From NCBI RefSeq assembly GCF_014930455.1, contig NZ_JAAIYO010000020.1, forward strand, positions 23,654-87,653: a stretch of 64,000 nt of DNA, given 5' to 3'. A program made the translations under genes and the position numbers. This DNA comes from Corallococcus soli (GTDB lineage: Bacteria > Myxococcota > Myxococcia > Myxococcales > Myxococcaceae). The notes below the pieces were generated by a model, which did no database searches, was not told where the DNA came from, and saw only the letters and a list, made by a program, of their open reading frames with translations. How positions within the stretch are numbered: the first letter of the stretch is position 1; each line of letters starts with the position of its first letter. This document shows positions 9,578 to 18,310 of the stretch, one piece after another.

Positions 9578-9994
9578 TCAGCAGCAGGGGCTGCCGCAGC
9601 AGTGCGAGCGGTTGTACGTGTCCGTGAGGCTGGACAGGGCCACGGCGTGGTCCGCCACGTTGGCCGGCTTCTTCGGCAGGGGCAGCTCCACCTCCGCGCC
9701 GCCGAGCTTCCACTCGTTGGGGGTGCCCGCCTCGGCGCCGGTGGCCGGGACGACCTTGAGCTGGATGGCGGCGGGCATCTCGAAGTCGAAGCGCTCCTTG
9801 AGCGCCTGACGCGGGTCGGCCAGCAGGGCCTTCTCGAAGGAGGGCTCCTTCCACGCCAGGGCGACGGCGCGCATCCACACCGACTGCCAGTCATTCACCG
9901 TGGCCTTCGCACCCAGCCCCGGCGAGGACGGCTTGCGCGCCACGGGGCGGGCCTTGGTGGGCGCGGCCTTCGACTCCGGCTTCTTCTTGCTCAT
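9578..9994 (-). CDS. TOMM precursor peptide, NHLP-like leader with Cys-rich core
   Basis: 138 residues. A Lys/Pro/Ala-rich start (1-33) is followed by a leader resembling nitrile hydratase alpha subunit (residues 36-82: Trp-rich helix, FEKALLADPRQALKERF, PAAIQLKVV). The last 18 residues are rich in cyclizable amino acids (SSLTDTYNRSHCC then GSPCC), with Cys at 132, 133, 137 and 138. This arrangement matches the BMA_0021/BMA_0022-type TOMM precursors, a family known by name but poorly characterised. The ATG at 9994 is one base after the stop of the kinase-cyclase gene (TGACATG), and an AGGAG site lies about 10 bases upstream inside that gene. Translation is therefore probably coupled. Confidence 0.92.
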   Translation of the reverse strand: MSKKKPESKAAPTKARPVARKPSSPGLGAKATVNDWQSVWMRAVALAWKEPSFEKALLADPRQALKERFDFEMPAAIQLKVVPATGAEAGTPNEWKLGGAEVELPLPKKPANVADHAVALSSLTDTYNRSHCCGSPCC

Positions 9995-9995
9995 G

Positions 9996-12900
9996 TCAGC
10001 AGTCTCCTCCCAGCGCCTCCAGCAGCGCGCGGGCCTCCATGACGGGCGGCGTTCCCAGCCCCTCGGTGAAGGTACTGTAGATTATCTGGAGCCGCTGCCG
10101 CGCTTCTTCCTGTCGACCCGACGTCTGGAGTAGGCGCGCCAGCGCGGTGACGGCCTGCAGCTCCGGCATCCGCGCGCCCTGCGCGTGAGCCACGTCCGCG
10201 GCCTGCCGGAAGCACGCCTCCGCGGACGGGGCCGTGGCGCCGTCCCGCGCGAGCAGCACCCGGCCCTTGACCCGCAGCATCCTGGACTCGTGGTAGCCCT
10301 CACCCAGGGCCCGCGCGCGCTCCTGGCCTCGCTCCAGCGTGGCGAGCGCCGTGTCCAGGTGGCCCAGCTCCAGCTCCAGCTCCGCGAGGATGGCGTAGTA
10401 CGCCGGCTGATCCATCTCCGTGCCGAACGCCTCGCGCATCGCCACGCCCCGCCGCATGGCCTCCAGGTCCTTCGCCGCCCACCCGCGCAGGATGCCCACG
10501 TAGGCGGCCTGCTCCACGAGCCCGTAGCGGTGCGACAGCTCCGAGTGCTGCGAGAGGAGCCGCGTCACCTCCGTCCGGTCGCCGTGCTCCTGCGCCATCA
10601 GCAGCAGGTAGATGAACGACAGGCCGATGCTGGTGCCATGGTTCAGCTCGCGGCCCCACGCCACCGCGGCCTCGCCGTGCGCCCTCGCCTGGTCCGCGAA
10701 GCCCAGCAGCCACAGCGTCCGGCACAGCACCACCTCGCCGCCCACGCGCGTGTCCTGCCCGTAGAGGATGCGGTGCATGCGGTGCGCGACGGGGTCGAAC
10801 AGCGCCACGCACCGCTCCGCCTTCGCCTTCGCCTCCCCGAGCCGGCCCTCCAGCAGCTCGATGTTGGAGAGGATGGTGAGCGCCACCGCCTCCTGCCCCG
10901 CGTCACCGGAGCGCTGCGCCAGCGCCACCAGCCTGTCCAGCAGGCCGCGCACCCGGCGCTGGTCGCCGCCCAGGTGGTAGTAGATGGACAGCACCCACAG
11001 CGTCGGGGCCGCGTAGGGGCTCTCCCCCACGGTGAAGAGCAGCTCCAGCGACCGCTCGGCCACGGTGCGCAGGTCCTGCGAGCGCCAGCCCTGCGTGGAC
11101 ATCAGCGCCGGCGCGAGCACGCCGTTGAGGCTCAGCTCCAGCTGCGCGCGCTCCAGCGGCTCCTCGATGGCGTCCAGCCACGACAGGCCCAGCCGGGAGA
11201 ACAGGATGGCCTCCACGTAGGCGGAGCGCACGAGCGCGGCGAAGGCGGCCTTCTGCGCGTAGATGATGGCCTTGCGCTTGAGGTTCGCGCTCGCGTGGTG
11301 GTGCGCGAGCAGGTCCGGCCGCTCGTTCACCACCTCCGGGAAGTGCTCCTCCAGCGCCGCCGCCGTCTTCGCGTGCACCTGCTGCCGGTGCCGCTTGAGC
11401 ATGGAGTCGTAGGCCGCGTCGCGCACCAGCGCGTGCTTGAAGAGGTACACGGGCCCCTTGGGCCGGCGCTTGCGGTGCAGCAGCCCCGCGCCCACCAGCC
11501 GCTCCAGGTCCGCGTCCAGCGCCTCCGGCGTCAGCGGGCTGATGTGGCGCAGCAGCTCCTGCGACAGCTCTCGGCCCAGCACCGACGCCACCTGCGCCGT
11601 CTCCTTGCTCCGCCCCAGCCGATCCAACCGCGCGACGAGCAGGTCGCGCAGCGTGCCCGGCACCACCGGGCCCCCCTTGCCCACCTCCAGCGCGAAGTGG
11701 TCCTCGCGCTTCACCAGGGCGCCGGACTCCAGCAGCGTGCGCACCAGCTCCTCGATGAACAGCGGGATGCCGTCCGTGCGCGCGGCGATCTCCTCCAGCG
11801 CCTCCGCGGAGAGCGGGCCACCCGCGGCGGCACATGCCAGCCGCTCCACCTCCGCGCGCGCCAGGGCGCCCAGCTGCACCTGCATCACCGACGACGAGGG
11901 CCACGGCGGCTCGAACTCCGGACGCGCGCTGAACACCGCGAACAGGCGCGACGACGCCACCTCCGCCACCAGCGCCTTGAGCAGCTCCAGCGTGGACGGG
12001 TCCGCCCAGTGCAGGTCCTCCAGCGCCAGCACCACCGGCTGGCGCTCCGCCAGCGCGGCGAGGAACGCGAGCAGCGCGTCGCGCGTCAGCTCCCGGTGCT
12101 TCAGCGGCGACACGTCCAGCGGCGCCCAGCGCTCCGGCGGCAGCGGCAGGGACAGGAGCGGCGCGAACAGCGGCATCGACTCCGGCAGGTCGAAGCTGTA
12201 GCCGGACAGCAGCGCCTCCAGCCCCTTCAGCCGGCCCTCGGGGGACAGGTCGCGGTTCGGATCCAACATCCGCGTGAGCAGGTCCACCACCGGGAAGTAC
12301 GCCTGGCTGGAGCTGTCCGCCGTGCAGCGGGCCTCCAGCCACGTATGCGGGTCGATTCCCAGCTTGTCGCCCAGCTCACGGGTGAGGCGCGACTTGCCGA
12401 TGCCCGGCTCGCCGGACACGAGCACCGCCTGCCCCTGCCCCGCCCGCACCTGCTCCCAGCGCGACAGGAGCAGGTCCAGCTCCCGGGTGCGGCCCACCAG
12501 CGAGAGCGCCTCGTCGGTGCCGCTCCACGTCGCGTCCGCGCCCTGGAGCACGAACGTCTCCAGGCCGGGCGGCAGCAGGTCGTGCACGGGCGTGGGCCCG
12601 GGCTCCAGCGGGAAGTGCTTGCGCACGAGCTGCTGCGTGTCCCCGGTGACGAGGATGGCCCCCGGGGGCGCGGACGTGCTCAGGCGGAAGGCCAGCTTCG
12701 GCGTGGTGCCCACGACGAAGCCCAGGCCGGACAGCGTGGGATCCCGCTGCTCGCGCGACACCACGAGCCCCGTGTGCAGGCCCACGCGGATCTCCACCCG
12801 CGTGCCGCGCTCGGCTTCGATGGCGCGGCCCCGGCGCTGCACCTCCGCCACCATGTCCAGCGCCGCCTGCGCCGCGCGCCGGGCGTCGTCCTCCCGCGCC

Positions 12901-14099
12901 GCCGGATAGCCGAAGTAGAAGAGGACGATGTCGCCCAGCGCGCTGGCGATGTGGCCGTTGTAGCGCCGCGCGATTTCAATGCAGACCTCCTGCTGGGCGC
13001 CCAGCACATGGTCCAGCTCCTCGATGTCCACCGGGCCCGGCGCCATTGCCGTGGCGGACAGCGTGCAACACACCACGGTGAGCTGCCGGCGCTCGCCCTC
13101 CGCCCACCGGCGCGCGCGCGAGGACAGCGCGTTGGGCGTGCGGCTGCTCAGCTCCACCGTCGCCGTTTCGGCGTTGGGGGCCGCGGGCTGGATGCGCACG
13201 GGCGCGGACCTGCGCGGCAGGTTGGACAGGTCCACCGCCTCCAACTGGCGCAGCAGCACCTCCGCGGACACGGTGCGCTGGGACGGGTCCTTGGCGGTGG
13301 CGCGCTGGAGCAGCTTGCCCACCGGGTGCGCGGCGATGGTCGCGGGGATGGGCACCGGCTCCGCGGACAGCTGCTGGAAGATGACCTCCGCGACGGTGGC
13401 GCCCTCGAAGACGCGCTTGCCGGTGAGGCACTCCAGGAACACCAGCCCCCAGGCGTACAGGTCCGAGCGCGGCGTGGGCGGCTGGCCGCGAAGCTGCTCC
13501 GGCGCCGCGTAGGACGGCGTGCCCAGGGATTCGTTGGTGGAGGTGATGCGCGGCTGCGGCTCCGCGCGCGTCAGCTCATCCGTCACCGACCCGATGCCGA
13601 AGTCCAGCACCAGCGCGTTGCGGCGCGCGCCGGTGGGCACGACCATGACGTTCGCGGGCTTCAGGTCGCGGTGCACCACGTTCTGCGCGTGCGCGCATGC
13701 CAGCGCGTCCAGCAGCTGGAGCATCAGGTGGCGCACCTCCACCGGATCCAACACGCCCTCCTCCGCGAGCACCTGCGCCAGGTTCTTGCCCGGGACGAAC
13801 TCGAAGATGGAGTAGACAGCGCCGCCCTGCGCCCGCCCGGAGTCGATGAGCCGCACGATGTTCGGGTGGTGCATCTGCGCGCACAGCTTCATCTCCCGCT
13901 CGAAGCGCGCGCCGCGGCGCTCCACCGACTCCGGCGTCGCGCCCTCCGTCAGCCGCAGCAGCTTCACCGCCACGTTCTGGCCGGTCGTCACCTGCCGGGC
14001 CTTGTAGACGCGGCCGAAGCCGCCCTCGCCCAGCTCCGACAGCAGCTCGTAGCGGCCCTGGAAGGCCTCCAGCAGGTTGGGGTCCATGGGGTTCTTCAT
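9996..14099 (-). CDS. TOMM-system Ser/Thr kinase / cyclase-like / AAA ATPase / TPR fusion regulator
   Basis: About 1367 residues. Domains in order: a Hanks kinase (about 15-275) with a GEGGFG loop, HRDLKPAN and DFG intact; a class III nucleotidyl cyclase-like domain (about 345-510); an NTPase with Walker A GEPGIGKS and Walker B VVLALED; and a long helical TPR-like C-terminus. In the cyclase domain the usual first metal Asp (FxD) is replaced (VVCCTLS), while the second GD is kept, so cyclase activity is doubtful. This kinase/cyclase architecture is a recognised companion of TOMM clusters. The start at 14099 was chosen for its GGGAG site; a GTG at 14117 is an alternative. The stop abuts the precursor gene. 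Confidence 0.9.
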   Translation of the reverse strand: MKNPMDPNLLEAFQGRYELLSELGEGGFGRVYKARQVTTGQNVAVKLLRLTEGATPESVERRGARFEREMKLCAQMHHPNIVRLIDSGRAQGGAVYSIFEFVPGKNLAQVLAEEGVLDPVEVRHLMLQLLDALACAHAQNVVHRDLKPANVMVVPTGARRNALVLDFGIGSVTDELTRAEPQPRITSTNESLGTPSYAAPEQLRGQPPTPRSDLYAWGLVFLECLTGKRVFEGATVAEVIFQQLSAEPVPIPATIAAHPVGKLLQRATAKDPSQRTVSAEVLLRQLEAVDLSNLPRRSAPVRIQPAAPNAETATVELSSRTPNALSSRARRWAEGERRQLTVVCCTLSATAMAPGPVDIEELDHVLGAQQEVCIEIARRYNGHIASALGDIVLFYFGYPAAREDDARRAAQAALDMVAEVQRRGRAIEAERGTRVEIRVGLHTGLVVSREQRDPTLSGLGFVVGTTPKLAFRLSTSAPPGAILVTGDTQQLVRKHFPLEPGPTPVHDLLPPGLETFVLQGADATWSGTDEALSLVGRTRELDLLLSRWEQVRAGQGQAVLVSGEPGIGKSRLTRELGDKLGIDPHTWLEARCTADSSSQAYFPVVDLLTRMLDPNRDLSPEGRLKGLEALLSGYSFDLPESMPLFAPLLSLPLPPERWAPLDVSPLKHRELTRDALLAFLAALAERQPVVLALEDLHWADPSTLELLKALVAEVASSRLFAVFSARPEFEPPWPSSSVMQVQLGALARAEVERLACAAAGGPLSAEALEEIAARTDGIPLFIEELVRTLLESGALVKREDHFALEVGKGGPVVPGTLRDLLVARLDRLGRSKETAQVASVLGRELSQELLRHISPLTPEALDADLERLVGAGLLHRKRRPKGPVYLFKHALVRDAAYDSMLKRHRQQVHAKTAAALEEHFPEVVNERPDLLAHHHASANLKRKAIIYAQKAAFAALVRSAYVEAILFSRLGLSWLDAIEEPLERAQLELSLNGVLAPALMSTQGWRSQDLRTVAERSLELLFTVGESPYAAPTLWVLSIYYHLGGDQRRVRGLLDRLVALAQRSGDAGQEAVALTILSNIELLEGRLGEAKAKAERCVALFDPVAHRMHRILYGQDTRVGGEVVLCRTLWLLGFADQARAHGEAAVAWGRELNHGTSIGLSFIYLLLMAQEHGDRTEVTRLLSQHSELSHRYGLVEQAAYVGILRGWAAKDLEAMRRGVAMREAFGTEMDQPAYYAILAELELELGHLDTALATLERGQERARALGEGYHESRMLRVKGRVLLARDGATAPSAEACFRQAADVAHAQGARMPELQAVTALARLLQTSGRQEEARQRLQIIYSTFTEGLGTPPVMEARALLEALGGDC

Positions 14100-14135
14100 C
14101 GCGCTCCCGAGCCTCACACCGTTGCGAACAGCGCC

Positions 14136-15938
14136 TCAACCACGTCCCGAGCCGGTCCCCTGCGTGGGCACCGGCCGACCGACCTGCGCCCCCCGCCGGG
14201 GCAGCGTGATGACGAACTCCGTGAACTCGCCCGGCACCGTCTCCATGCGGAAGGTGCCCTGGTGTCCCTGCACGATGATGTCATGACTGAGTGACAGCCC
14301 GAGCCCCGTCCCCTGCCCCGGCGGCTTCGTGGTGAAGAAGGGGTCGAAGATGCGCTCCGCGCTCGCCGCGGGGATGCCGGGGCCGTTGTCGCGCAGGCGC
14401 ACCTCCACCTGCTCCGCCCGCGCCAGGGTGCGGACCTTGAGCACCGGCACGTACCCGGGCCCCTGGGCGGCCCACCTCTGGCGCAGGGCGTAGAGCGCGT
14501 TGTCCACGACGTTGATGATGACGCGCCCCACGTCCGCGCGGACCAGCTCCACGCCCGCCACGGCGGGGTCGTACTCCACATCCAGCCGCACGGGCACCGG
14601 CTCCCCGCGCGCGCCGCCCTGGCCCAGGGCGATGCTCTCCGCGACCAGGGCGTTCAGGTCCACCGCCTCGCGCGGCCCCGGCGAGCGGCGCGCGTGCTGG
14701 AGCATGCCCTGGATGAGCGCGTCCGCGCGCCGGCCGTGCTCGTTGATCTTCCGCGCGTTGGTGCGCAGGCAGTCCAGCGCCTCGTCCACGTCGCGCACGG
14801 AGGCGGCGTCCAGCCGCTCGCGCTGCGGCGCCATCACGCCCGCCAGGTCCTCCGTCAGGCCCACCGACAGGCCGGCGAAGTTGCTGATGAAGTTGAGCGG
14901 GTTGCGCAGCTCGTGCGCCATGCCGCCCACCATGGACGCCAGCGAGGCCAGCTTCGCGTCCATGATGAGCTGCATGCGCTGCACCGTCTCCTGCTCGATG
15001 CGGCGGTAGAGCCGGGCGTTCTCCAGCGCCAGCGCCGCCTGCCCCGCGAACGCGACGAGGAAGTCCAGGTCGTCCTCCGAGAAGCGGTTGGGCGTGGAGA
15101 GGTTGTCCACGTACAGCACGCCCAGCACCTCGTCCCGGGGCTTGAGCGGCACGCACATGGAGGCGCGGATGGAGCTGAAGATGATGGAGTCGGCCGCGTC
15201 CAGGCGCGGGTCGTTCACCGCGTCGGAGAACAGGGCCGCCACGCTGCGGCGCAGCACGAAATCCACGATGTTCTGGCTGAAGATGGGCCCGCGCACGGGC
15301 GTGCCCTCCGCCGTCTTCGACACGCGCGGCTCCAGCTTCCCGGTCTGCTCATCCAGCAGCAGGATGACGCCCCGGTCGACGTGGAGGATCTGGAACGCGA
15401 GGTCCAACACCTTGCCCAGCAGCGTGTCGAAGTCGTCCGTGACGGACAGCAGCTTCGCCACCTCCTGGAGGATGCGCAGGCGCTCCCGCGCGCGGGTGGC
15501 CGCGCTCGCCGCCTCCGACGCGGACTGCTCCGGCCCGGGCACCGCCTGCACCAGCGTCTTCAGCGGCACCCGGGTGAGCGCGCGCGTGAGCTGGGGACGG
15601 GGCTCGTCGGAGGAGGGCTCCCCCGCCCTGCCCGGCGCCACCGCCGGGGGCGCCTCGGGGGTGAGCAGGAAGACGAGCTCGCCCAGCGTCAGCGTGTCGC
15701 CGGGGCGCAGCTCCTTGCGGCGGATCTGCTCGCCGTTGACGAAGGTGCCGTTCTTGCTCTGGAGGTCGGTGACGAAGAAGCGCCCGTCGGTGCGTTCAAT
15801 GCGCGCGTGCTGGCGCGACAGGCTGCGGTGGGGGATGCAGATGGTCTGGTCATCCGCGCGCCCCAGGGTGACGGGCGCGTCCCCCAGCGGATAGGACAGC
15901 TCATCCGGCTGGCCTGGGTTGTAGACGAGCATCGGCAC
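14136..15938 (-). CDS. FHA-GAF sensor histidine kinase
   Basis: 600 residues. An N-terminal FHA domain (GRADDQT, RSLSRQHARIE, NGTFVNG; about 25-90) should bind phosphothreonine. A GAF sensor follows (about 160-310), then a HisKA H-box HELRNPL with His342, and an ATPase domain with DNGPGI and GTGLGLSLS boxes. There are no membrane segments, so it is cytoplasmic. It starts with GTG preceded by GGAGGGGG. It lies 36 bases upstream of the Ser/Thr kinase fusion on the same strand. Inference: the FHA domain reads phosphorylation by that kinase and joins the two pathways controlling the TOMM cluster. No response regulator is encoded nearby. Confidence 0.9.
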   Translation of the reverse strand: MPMLVYNPGQPDELSYPLGDAPVTLGRADDQTICIPHRSLSRQHARIERTDGRFFVTDLQSKNGTFVNGEQIRRKELRPGDTLTLGELVFLLTPEAPPAVAPGRAGEPSSDEPRPQLTRALTRVPLKTLVQAVPGPEQSASEAASAATRARERLRILQEVAKLLSVTDDFDTLLGKVLDLAFQILHVDRGVILLLDEQTGKLEPRVSKTAEGTPVRGPIFSQNIVDFVLRRSVAALFSDAVNDPRLDAADSIIFSSIRASMCVPLKPRDEVLGVLYVDNLSTPNRFSEDDLDFLVAFAGQAALALENARLYRRIEQETVQRMQLIMDAKLASLASMVGGMAHELRNPLNFISNFAGLSVGLTEDLAGVMAPQRERLDAASVRDVDEALDCLRTNARKINEHGRRADALIQGMLQHARRSPGPREAVDLNALVAESIALGQGGARGEPVPVRLDVEYDPAVAGVELVRADVGRVIINVVDNALYALRQRWAAQGPGYVPVLKVRTLARAEQVEVRLRDNGPGIPAASAERIFDPFFTTKPPGQGTGLGLSLSHDIIVQGHQGTFRMETVPGEFTEFVITLPRRGAQVGRPVPTQGTGSGRG

Positions 15939-15992
15939 GGCGGACCCCCTCCGGGGCGAAAGCCTAACCGAAAAGCCCGGCCGCCGACCGCG

Positions 15993-17078
15993 TCAGGGCG
16001 CGCGGCGCCGCAGCACCGACCCGTCCAGCGACGCCAGGGTGGGCCGTCCGGACAGGGCCAGGGCCAGCTCCAGCTCCTCGCGCAGCATGGACAGCAGGTG
16101 GCCCACGCCCTCCTCGCCGCCCGCCGCGAGCCCCCAGTACACCGGGCGCCCCACCAGCACCGCCTTCGCGCCCAGCGCCAGCGCCTTGAGCACGTCCGTG
16201 CCCCGGCGGATGCCGCCGTCCACCAGCACCTCGCACCGGCCGCGCGCCGCCGCCACCACCTCCAGCAGCGCCTCCAGCGGAGGGATGGCGCCATCCAACT
16301 GCCGCCCGCCGTGGTTGGAGACGATGAGCCCGTCCACGCCCGCCGCCACCGCGCGCTCCGCGTCCTCCGCCGTCAGCACGCCCTTGAGGACCACCGGCAG
16401 CCGCGACACCGAGCGCACCCACGCCACCGACTCCCACGTCAGCGCGGCGTCGAAGTCCCGCGCCGCATGCGACGCGATGCCGGACTCGCCCGGCGCGCGG
16501 GTGGCCAGCGCCTGGCTCACGTCCGTGTCGAAGTTGGCCGCGCGCACGTGGGCCGGCAGGCCGAAGCCGCTGCGCATGTCCCGCATGCGGCGCCCCAGCC
16601 GGGGCGTGTCCACCGTGAGCACCAGCGCGCGGTAGCCCGCGGCCTCCGCGCGGCGGATCAACGCCGCCGTCACCGCGCGCTCGCGGAAGCAGTACACCTG
16701 GAACCAGAGCGGCCCCGTGGCGGCGCGGGCCACGTCCTCCAGCGAGCGGCTGGCCATGGTGCTCACCACCATCAGCCCACCCAGCGAGCCGGCCGCGCGC
16801 GCGGTGGCCTCTTCCCCGTCCGGGTGCGCCAGGCACTGGTACGCCATGGGCGCCACGCCCAGCGGGTGCTTCAGCGTCGTGCCCAGCAGCGTCACGGACG
16901 TGTCGCAGCGGGACACGTCCACCAGCACGTTGGGCCGCAGCCACCACGCGTCGAAGGCGCTCCGGCTGTCGCGCAGGGAGCACTCGTCGTCACTGCCGCC
17001 GCACACGTAGTCGAAGACGTCCGCGGGCAGCCGCGCGCGGGCCTGCTGCTCGTACTCGTCCAGGCACAGGGGACGCAT
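15993..17078 (-). CDS. hmo: FMN-dependent alpha-hydroxy-acid oxidase, probable 4-hydroxymandelate oxidase
   Basis: 361 residues of the lactate/glycolate/mandelate oxidase family. Motifs: LGVAPMAYQ, WFQVYCF, TVDTPRLGRR, substrate/FMN Lys232 in VVLKGV, catalytic His256 in SNHGGRQLDG, and the phosphate loop VDGGIRRGTD. The family oxidises alpha-hydroxy acids to keto acids. The 4-hydroxymandelate specificity is inferred from its neighbours, an HmaS-like dioxygenase and an HpgT-like transaminase. It would convert 4-hydroxymandelate to 4-hydroxybenzoylformate. It begins 26 bases after hpgT and ends 54 bases before the FHA-histidine kinase. Confidence 0.82.
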   Translation of the reverse strand: MRPLCLDEYEQQARARLPADVFDYVCGGSDDECSLRDSRSAFDAWWLRPNVLVDVSRCDTSVTLLGTTLKHPLGVAPMAYQCLAHPDGEEATARAAGSLGGLMVVSTMASRSLEDVARAATGPLWFQVYCFRERAVTAALIRRAEAAGYRALVLTVDTPRLGRRMRDMRSGFGLPAHVRAANFDTDVSQALATRAPGESGIASHAARDFDAALTWESVAWVRSVSRLPVVLKGVLTAEDAERAVAAGVDGLIVSNHGGRQLDGAIPPLEALLEVVAAARGRCEVLVDGGIRRGTDVLKALALGAKAVLVGRPVYWGLAAGGEEGVGHLLSMLREELELALALSGRPTLASLDGSVLRRRAP

Positions 17079-17104
17079 GGCGGAAGGCTCCAGGGCGCGG
17101 CGCC

Positions 17105-18310
17105 TCAGCCGTGCGCGAGGACCCGGCCCAACCGGGCGACGGCTTCCTCGATGACGGCGGGCTCGGCGTGGGAGAAGTTGAGGCGCAGGCCGTGGGCCGC
17201 GGAGCGGCCGCCCGCCACGGAGAACGCCTGTCCGGGCAGGAACGCCACCTGGACCTCCTCCAGCGCCCTGCCGAGCAGCGCCGTGGTGTCCACGGTGTCG
17301 GGGAACTCCACCCAGACGAACATGCCGCACGCGGGCTTCGTCCACCGGGCCCCCCGGGGCGCCAGGTGGCGCTCCAGCGCGGCCAGCAGCGTGTCCCGCC
17401 GCTCACGGTAGCCGGCGCGCAGCCGCTCCAGGTGCGCGGGCAGCCCACCGGACTCCAGGAACGCCAGCACCACGCGCTGGGCGAACGTCGTGGTGTCGAT
17501 GTCGCTCGCCTCCTTCACCGTGGCCAGTCGCCCCACCATGGCCTCCGGCACCACCACCCAACCCACGCGCAGCGCGGGCGCCAGCACCTTGGAGAAGGAG
17601 CCGACGTAGTACACCCACCGGTCCTCCAGCCCGCGCAGCGCCGGCAGCGTGTGGGGTTCGTACTGGAGCAGCCCGTAGGCGTCGTCTTCAATGATGGGCA
17701 GCCGGTGTTCGCGCGCCAGGGCCACCAGCCGCTCGCGCGCCTGGAGCGGCATGCTCACGCCCAGCGGGTTGTGGCCGTCGCTCATGGTGTAGAGCAGCGC
17801 GGGCCGCTCACCGCGCTCCAGCAGCGCCCGCACCGCGTCCACGTCGATGCCCGTCTCCGGGTGCGTGGGCACCGTGAGCCGCTTCGGCTGGAACGGATCC
17901 AACACCTGCTGGAAGCCTGAGTAGACGCGGTCCTCCACGAGCACCGTGCCGCCCGGGTCCAACAGGAGCCGCGTGAGCAGGCTCATCCCCTGCTGCCCGC
18001 CCGCGGTGAGGAACACCTGCTCCGGCGCGCACGTCACGCCCCGGCGGGCCATCAGCGCCACCACCTGCCGGCGCAGCGGCTCCAGCGTGGGGCGGTACTG
18101 GAGCGCCAGCGGCTCCTCGGCCATCACCCGCGCGGCGGCCTCCGCCAGCCCCGCCGAGGGGAACAGCGACGCGGCCGGGAGGCCCAGCGCCAGCGACAGG
18201 ATGCCCGGCCGGTGGATGCGCTGGAGCATGTCCTGGATGGCGGACGGCTTCAGCTCCCGGGCCCACGCCGCCAGCGGCAGCGTCCCCGCGTCACCCGTGG
18301 CCGCGCTCAC
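17105..18310 (-). CDS. hpgT: PLP-dependent class I/II aminotransferase, probable 4-hydroxyphenylglycine transaminase
   Basis: 401 residues, fold-type I. The Schiff-base Lys241 lies in GSFSKVLAPALRVGW; the Asp/Tyr cofactor segment IIEDDAYG is at about 206-213, and the C-terminal Arg segment is HGLRLNFSH. It is close in style to 2-aminoadipate/HpgT-type transaminases. The predicted job is amination of 4-hydroxybenzoylformate to 4-hydroxyphenylglycine with an amino donor such as tyrosine, as known in glycopeptide pathways. The start overlaps the stop of hmaS by four bases (ATGA), a sign of translational coupling. Substrate assignment rests on context. Confidence 0.82.
   Translation of the reverse strand: MSAATGDAGTLPLAAWARELKPSAIQDMLQRIHRPGILSLALGLPAASLFPSAGLAEAAARVMAEEPLALQYRPTLEPLRRQVVALMARRGVTCAPEQVFLTAGGQQGMSLLTRLLLDPGGTVLVEDRVYSGFQQVLDPFQPKRLTVPTHPETGIDVDAVRALLERGERPALLYTMSDGHNPLGVSMPLQARERLVALAREHRLPIIEDDAYGLLQYEPHTLPALRGLEDRWVYYVGSFSKVLAPALRVGWVVVPEAMVGRLATVKEASDIDTTTFAQRVVLAFLESGGLPAHLERLRAGYRERRDTLLAALERHLAPRGARWTKPACGMFVWVEFPDTVDTTALLGRALEEVQVAFLPGQAFSVAGGRSAAHGLRLNFSHAEPAVIEEAVARLGRVLAHG

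Noticed and set aside
10185..14294. Very long plus-strand open frame opposite the kinase-cyclase gene
   Set aside because: It is antisense to a gene with intact domain motifs and has Arg/His/Gln/Leu-rich shadow composition caused by high GC. No motif is seen. Similar long frames opposite other genes were dismissed for the same reason.
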